Shown in pieces: positions 59,856 to 64,000 of a stretch of DNA of 64,000 nt. Position 1 is the first letter of the stretch, and each line of letters opens with the position of its first letter. This DNA comes from Psychrobacillus faecigallinarum. Its GTDB lineage: Bacteria > Bacillota > Bacilli > Bacillales_A > Planococcaceae. Position numbers and translations under genes: made by a program. The notes under the pieces were generated by a model, which was not told the origin of the DNA, did no database searches, and saw nothing but the letters and a program-made list of their open reading frames with translations. Where the stretch lies: contig NZ_JACSQO010000001.1 of assembly GCF_014836595.1 (NCBI RefSeq), positions 620,001 through 684,000 of the forward strand, read 5' to 3'.

Positions 59856-61004
59856 TTATAGATCTAACTTTTTAGCTATAATTGTTTTCATAATCTCCGT
59901 CGTACCGGCGTAAATACTAGCTACTGGAATATCTCGATATCTTCTAGCAATCTCATACTCTTCCATATACCCGTACCCACCGTGAAGATGTAAGCACTCT
60001 GCTGCAACACGTTTTGCCATTTCACTAATCCACCATTTGGCCATAGAAACTTCCTTGACTAAATCTTCCCCATCAATATGACGCGCTGTCAATTGGTTCA
60101 TATAGGTTCTTCCGATATCAATTTCCGTTGCTATTTCAGCAATTTTAAATTGGGTGTTTTGAAATTTACTAATAGACTGTCCAAAGGCTTTTCTACTTTT
60201 TACATAATCTATCGTGATTCGAAGCATTTCCTCTGCTTCCACCTGGCATTGACTAGCCACAATCAGTCGCTCTTGTTGAAGGTTTTGCATTAAATAATAA
60301 AACCCTTTGCCCTCTTCCCCAAGTAAATTTTCTACTGGAACTTTGACGTCCTCAAATATTAATTCACCAGTGTCTCCACTATGAATCCCAATTTTATCTA
60401 ACTTCTTTCCATGCTTGAAGCCCTCCATCCCCTTTTCCACAACAAGTAAGCTAATACCTCTGTGAGCAGGCTGAGCGGTTGGATCTGTCTTACAAACCAC
60501 GATAGCAAAATCAGCTATCGTACCATTTGTGATAAAAGTCTTTTCTCCGTTTAAGATATAATGGTCACCATTTAGACGTGCAGTTGTTTTGATGCCTGCC
60601 AAATCAGAGCCAGCACCCGGTTCAGTCATACCAATCGCATTTATTAGCTCCCCACTAACACAACCGGGTAGCCATCTTTGCTTTTGCTCTTCTGTTCCAA
60701 GCTCCGCGATGTAAGGGCTTACAATATCAGAATGGAGGCACATACCACTAGCTAAACCCTGTCCAACACGTTCCAACTCTTCTATTAACACCATAGAATA
60801 AGAGAAATCCAAGCCTAATCCGCCATATGTCTCATCGACCCAAGGACACAAGAAACCATTCTCCCCCATCTTAGTCCAAAAGGAACGAGGTATCTCTCGC
60901 TCAGCCTCCCATTTCTCATAAAAAGGATAAGCCTCCTTATCTAACATCTTCCTTAAAGACTTTCGAAACAGCTCATGCTCCTCTGTTAAAAACGTACCCT
61001 TCAT
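59856..61004 (-). CDS. Acyl-CoA dehydrogenase
   Basis: The 382-residue flavoprotein has ACAD signatures: GMTEPGAGSDLAGIKTTA, LNGEKTFITNGTIADFAIVV, ENLLGEEGKGFYYLMQNLQQ, RKAFGQSISKFQNTQ and C-terminal CLHLHGGYGYMEEYEIARRY with a Glu (EE) at the usual catalytic-base position, then YAGTTEIMKTIIA. It makes the trans-2-enoyl-CoA. First gene of the operon; enoyl-CoA hydratase is not present in the window. No ETF genes nearby. Confidence 0.94.
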   Translation of the reverse strand: MKGTFLTEEHELFRKSLRKMLDKEAYPFYEKWEAEREIPRSFWTKMGENGFLCPWVDETYGGLGLDFSYSMVLIEELERVGQGLASGMCLHSDIVSPYIAELGTEEQKQRWLPGCVSGELINAIGMTEPGAGSDLAGIKTTARLNGDHYILNGEKTFITNGTIADFAIVVCKTDPTAQPAHRGISLLVVEKGMEGFKHGKKLDKIGIHSGDTGELIFEDVKVPVENLLGEEGKGFYYLMQNLQQERLIVASQCQVEAEEMLRITIDYVKSRKAFGQSISKFQNTQFKIAEIATEIDIGRTYMNQLTARHIDGEDLVKEVSMAKWWISEMAKRVAAECLHLHGGYGYMEEYEIARRYRDIPVASIYAGTTEIMKTIIAKKLDL

Positions 61005-61088
61005 TCAATCACACCCTCTCGTATATTATTCAGAAAATTGTCATTATTATTTATTATATAGATTAGAGAAACAAAATAAAACTAAAAA

Positions 61089-61103
61089 TTGAACGCCGTT
61101 CAA
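61089..61103. promoter_or_regulatory. Palindromic operator, probable TetR-regulator site
   Basis: TTGAACG-C-CGTTCAA is a perfect 7-bp inverted repeat around one base, 85 bp upstream of the acyl-CoA dehydrogenase start. On the minus strand a TATAAT lies about 40 bp downstream of it. Its form fits a TetR dimer site. Confidence 0.65.
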
Positions 61104-61150
61104 ATTACAGATATATTACAGGTGCCAGGCACCTGTAATATATCTGTAAT
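61104..61150. repeat. REP-like palindrome, copy G (47 nt), abutting the operator
   Basis: Core GGTGCC-A-GGCACC (61121-61133) with 17-nt arms ATTACAGATATATTACA and perfect complement; centre 61127. Its first base directly follows the last base of the TTGAACG operator. Confidence 0.9.
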
Positions 61151-61202
61151 CTAGCTCCTACTATCAATCAATTAAAATATCGCATCATCTGTTGCACAAG
61201 AA

Positions 61203-61231
61203 AACACTCTAGCAATTAATGCTAGAGTGTT
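61203..61231 (-). terminator. Terminator of the mechanosensitive-channel-like gene
   Basis: AACACTCTAGC/GCTAGAGTGTT 11-bp stem around AATTAAT; the minus strand continues TTTTC. Confidence 0.8.
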
Positions 61232-61241
61232 CCTAAAATGC

Positions 61242-63023
61242 TTAGTTATTCGGTTTATTATTATCATTTGGAGGCAAGTCCTCATATGGATGTAAGTCAT
61301 CCGTTGATGGGATATTATAGCCTGTGCTCGGAGAATCCTCTTCATGAGCTTGCTTCATAGGATTTCCAGTTGGGTGGTCTTCGCCAGTTTGCTGATCAAA
61401 ATCACCTACTGGTTTGACCTCGTCAATGTGAGGTCCTTTTCCTCTTTTTAAACTCTTTTCCGCTTCTGAAGGATCGCGGAAATTCTCTTTAAATGATTCT
61501 TTTATGCCTTCTTTTTCTGTTTCATATCTTTCCTTCGAAACATCAGCTTCCTCAATGCTTTTTTCCATTTTACTCAAGTAACGAGATGCGTGCTCGCGTC
61601 CACCTAGACCAAACGCTAGGCCAAATGCTAGTGCAACTCCTCCAAGAATTAATATAAAAGCAGAGTTAATGATTGCTGCTGCGATCCCTAGCTGACTCAA
61701 TGCCATGAAAAACGCAAATGCTAGAATAGCATATTTAGCAACGTAGCGTAAGAAATGTGGAGTTCCTGAAGAATGCTTCATCACGCTTCCTACTAATTTC
61801 TCTGCTAGATTAGCTAGCCAGAAGCCTACCGCCAATATAACTACCGCTGCAATGACATGTGGTAAATAAGCAAATATTGCCGTAGCAAGGGTTACCATGA
61901 ATTCTAGGTCTAACACTTGTAATGCTTCAACAACAAACAATAAAATAATGACAACCTGTACGATAGTACCAATTATACCCGCAAACGAGGGTGCTGAACC
62001 TCCAGTAGAAGAAAAGCCCATTTTGCCAAAGATAGAATTGATTCCTAGGTTTTGCAGTAAAGTAACAACTACATCTTTAATCCACTTAGCAACTACAATA
62101 CCAACAAGAACAAGCACAATTGCTACGAAAATCTTAGGTAGCATTGCTAAGATATTATTTAACATTGCAATCGCTGGTTGTGATATTCCTTGTAAATCTA
62201 AAATTTCGAGTGCTGTAATTGAAACTGGAATTATAATCAGTACGAATACAATAATTCCTGCAATCTTAGAAATACTTGTACCTTCTATGAAACTAGAAAG
62301 CTTTAATTTGTCTGCTAGTTTATCTGCTCCAGCAGCCTGTAGAAATTTTTCTACTAAAGTGCGAACAAGCTTAGCCACAAACCATCCAATAGCAAACACG
62401 ATTGCTGCCGACACTAATTTAGGAATGAAATTAAAGAAGCTAGCAAGCATACCTTCAAAAGGTCCACTCAATCCATCAATTCCAAGTGCACTTAATACTG
62501 CTGGAATGAATAAAAGGAAAATTAAATAATACGCAACATTCGCTGCAGTATCTGTCCATTTTACTTGGTCTACCTTTGAAGGATCTCCTCCAGTTTTCAT
62601 AATGTATTTATTTAGGCTAAACTTATTACCAACCATTTTAATCACTTTTTTAACTAACGTAGCTAGAACCCATGCAAACAGTAAGATGAGACCTGCTTTT
62701 AAAATATTTAATATAGCTTCTGTAATCCCTGAATACATAGATACAAATGGAGATACTAAGGTACCCATGTTTAGAATAGAGAAGAATAGAATAAATGCAA
62801 AGATTAGAACAATAAAGAATACTACCTTGCTAAGTATTTTCTCTACTGACCACTCCCCTTTAACATTTCCAAGACGTTCATTTACTCGATATTTTCTTAA
62901 AAGCTTAAACGTAGCATTTTCTAGTAGCTTGGCTACAAAAAATCCTATTAACAAGACTAATAATGCTAATAAAAACTCTGGTAAGAAATGAAGAGTGTCC
63001 CTCCAATAGAATTCATCAAACAT
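61242..63023 (-). CDS. Mechanosensitive-channel-like membrane protein with repeated TM-helix (PF05552-type) units
   Basis: The 593-residue protein is built from four similar units, each with an amphipathic/hydrophobic helix pair: LPEFLLALLVLLIGFFVAKL, FIPKLVSAAIVFAIGWFVAKLV, LPKIFVAIVLVLVGIVVAKW and LPHVIAAVVILAVGFWLANL. The last unit ends in a Gly/Ala-rich pore-like helix (GGVALAFGLAFGLGGREHA) as in MscS TM3. The usual MscS beta domain is missing; instead a charged, Pro-rich cytoplasmic tail of about 110 residues follows. It is probably a stress-related membrane protein or channel modulator. AGGAGG near the ATG. Function inferred from family only. Confidence 0.8.
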   Translation of the reverse strand: MFDEFYWRDTLHFLPEFLLALLVLLIGFFVAKLLENATFKLLRKYRVNERLGNVKGEWSVEKILSKVVFFIVLIFAFILFFSILNMGTLVSPFVSMYSGITEAILNILKAGLILLFAWVLATLVKKVIKMVGNKFSLNKYIMKTGGDPSKVDQVKWTDTAANVAYYLIFLLFIPAVLSALGIDGLSGPFEGMLASFFNFIPKLVSAAIVFAIGWFVAKLVRTLVEKFLQAAGADKLADKLKLSSFIEGTSISKIAGIIVFVLIIIPVSITALEILDLQGISQPAIAMLNNILAMLPKIFVAIVLVLVGIVVAKWIKDVVVTLLQNLGINSIFGKMGFSSTGGSAPSFAGIIGTIVQVVIILLFVVEALQVLDLEFMVTLATAIFAYLPHVIAAVVILAVGFWLANLAEKLVGSVMKHSSGTPHFLRYVAKYAILAFAFFMALSQLGIAAAIINSAFILILGGVALAFGLAFGLGGREHASRYLSKMEKSIEEADVSKERYETEKEGIKESFKENFRDPSEAEKSLKRGKGPHIDEVKPVGDFDQQTGEDHPTGNPMKQAHEEDSPSTGYNIPSTDDLHPYEDLPPNDNNKPNN

Positions 63024-63352
63024 TCTGTGTCCTCCTTTTGTTTGTTAAATGTTCACAATAACCAATTACCCTTAGCTTTATACTTCAAACTATAAATTCT
63101 CAATAATTTATTAAAAGTAAAAATACCCCACTTTATATTCAAAAATGAAAACCTATTTCCCCCCCTTTTCTTATTGCTTTATGTACAAAAACAAATCCTC
63201 TTTCTTCCTTATTCCAACTTATTTGAAGTTGTATGTCTTTGGACAGAGAAAGTTTCTTAAGACCGATTAAACACTTTTAAAATAGTTTAGACTCATCTCC
63301 ATCTTGCAATTAAAAATACTAACAAAAAAAACCGTTCCAGTAGAACGGTGAA
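63024..63352. other. Intergenic region, terminator only
   Basis: Apart from the terminator of the STAS gene at its right end, I saw no gene, repeat or known RNA here. The promoter of the channel-like gene must lie in its left part. Confidence 0.3.
63322..63349 (-). terminator. Terminator of the RsbR-like gene
   Basis: ACCGTTC/GAACGGT stem (63331-63337 with 63343-63349) followed on the minus strand by TTTTTTTTG. Confidence 0.85.
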
Positions 63353-64000
63353 TTAGAGTTTTACACTTTCTATCGCTTGTTTGACACTTCCAAAGGTTTG
63401 AAAAGAAGAAAAATCTATACCTGCTTTAACAATTACCATTGATAAGTTAGGACGGATTCCTGTAAACAGCACTTTGATACCAAGTAGCTGAAGCACATTG
63501 TGAATAGCAAAGATATGTTGGGCAATTTCTTCGTCAATGGTTAAAATACCTGAAAAATCAATGATTAATACATCAATATTCATGTTGGGAATAGTAGGAA
63601 GGACATAAGATAACAAATGCTGAACACGAATATAATCGATTGCTCCAACAAGCGGAAGAACTGCTACTCCACTTTGAATTGGAACGATTGGAGCACTTAA
63701 TTCATTGATTGCTTTTTGATGTTCTCTCATCATTTGGTCTTTAAATCCCTCGTAGGCATACATCTTATCTACGAGCCACACATCAATTAGATGGCTAACT
63801 TGGTTGTTAATATTCACTATGTTTTCAGCTGAAATTTTTAGCTTTAAACACACTTCATTGATATATTCCAAAAAGATAGACTTACTTTTCACGTTCGGCT
63901 TAATATAAGCAGAAAAGCTATAAAAATCTGCTATCCCTTCTTCTTTAACTTCCTTAATCCAACTAACTAATTGTTCCTCTGCAAGCGCTCTTGGTTTAGT
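63353..64000 (-). CDS. RsbR-like stressosome STAS-domain protein, 5' end cut by window edge
   Basis: The frame continues unbroken from 63353 to base 64000 (at least 215 residues), so the GTG at 63892 is not the start; the extra upstream part reads AEEQLVSWIKEVKEEGIADF, like RsbR N-terminal (non-heme globin) domains. The C-terminal STAS domain (PIVPIQSGVAVLPLVGAIDY, VLIIDFSGILTIDEEIAQHI, KVLFTGIRPNLSMVIVKAGI) holds Ser/Thr at the RsbT-phosphorylated positions (SGILT and FTGIRP). RsbR paralogues build the stressosome that senses stress and releases RsbT toward SigB activation. The sensory end is outside the window. Confidence 0.88.
   Translation of the reverse strand, partial: TKPRALAEEQLVSWIKEVKEEGIADFYSFSAYIKPNVKSKSIFLEYINEVCLKLKISAENIVNINNQVSHLIDVWLVDKMYAYEGFKDQMMREHQKAINELSAPIVPIQSGVAVLPLVGAIDYIRVQHLLSYVLPTIPNMNIDVLIIDFSGILTIDEEIAQHIFAIHNVLQLLGIKVLFTGIRPNLSMVIVKAGIDFSSFQTFGSVKQAIESVKL

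Noticed and set aside
24800-61150. The GGTGCCTGGCACC palindromes as a CRISPR array or as ordinary terminators
   Set aside because: They are far apart with no spacers, and several copies have no T-run and lie beside separate, better terminators (for example 36596-36628 next to copy C) or in a divergent gap (copy A).
61897-62529. 210-codon plus-strand open frame
   Set aside because: Antisense to the repeated membrane units of the channel-like protein; no start signals.
63353-63892. RsbR-like gene starting at GTG 63892
   Set aside because: The frame is open to the window edge and the extra residues fit the RsbR N-terminal domain, so the true start lies outside.

Overview
The window looks like the chromosome of a low-GC, Gram-positive, endospore-former-type member of the Bacillales, most likely a Planococcaceae/Bacillaceae relative. 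This is inferred from the low GC, strong AGGAGG-type ribosome binding sites, many TTG/GTG starts, a Bacillus-order type VII secretion operon (EsxA-EsaB-EssB-EssC-EsaA-EssA), S-layer-homology proteins, a RsbR-like stressosome protein and Bacillus-type GuaC and IlvE. No rRNA, tRNA, CRISPR array or prophage was seen. No database search was possible; all names come from reading the proteins and DNA.

Layout. 1-6.1 kb: an aminotransferase (cut by the left edge), a three-part TRAP transporter and a GntR/FCD repressor on the minus strand, divergent from an FAD-linked 2-hydroxyacid dehydrogenase, with a clear palindromic operator between them. Together they suggest import, oxidation and transamination of a 2-hydroxy acid. 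6.1-15.2 kb: mixed housekeeping and orphan genes (VOC protein, GMP reductase, PD-(D/E)XK nuclease, YyaL-like protein, two tiny proteins missed by size cut-offs, and an RpiR regulator followed by a 95-residue protein and an OSBS/N-acylamino acid racemase). 15.2-18.7 kb: two secreted proteins sharing a helical domain, one fused to a 5'-nucleotidase. 18.9-30.2 kb: proline dehydrogenase, fructokinase, a response regulator/histidine kinase/PepSY-protein set, a single-copy REP-type tyrosine transposase (RAYT), IlvE, and a secreted protein plus SLH-anchored surface protein pair. 30.3-34 kb: a glycerate module (GntP permease, glycerate kinase, divergent CdaR regulator). The kinase gene appears to start at ATT. 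34-40.9 kb: NlpC/P60 hydrolase, chemoreceptor, two M20 metallopeptidases, a HEAT-repeat protein and a small protein. 41-54.8 kb: a complete type VII secretion operon that runs directly into an LXG-effector module. 55.4-61.1 kb: a beta-oxidation operon with its own TetR regulator and operator. 61.2-64 kb: a mechanosensitive-channel-like protein and a RsbR-like STAS protein cut by the right edge.

Two things stand out. First, seven intergenic palindromes share the core GGTGCC-W-GGCACC. Their flanking arms differ from copy to copy yet pair almost perfectly within each copy; three of them are exactly 47 nt long, and one sits upstream of the only RAYT transposase in the window. They look like a REP-type family with an unusual arm-matching behaviour. 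Second, the LXG effector at 42754-44238 ends in a hydrophobic glycine zipper (GxxxGxxxG) rather than an obvious enzyme domain, and is followed by a six-helix membrane protein (likely immunity) and two related GyrI/DUF5085-like proteins of unknown role. This predicts a membrane-targeting antibacterial toxin system.
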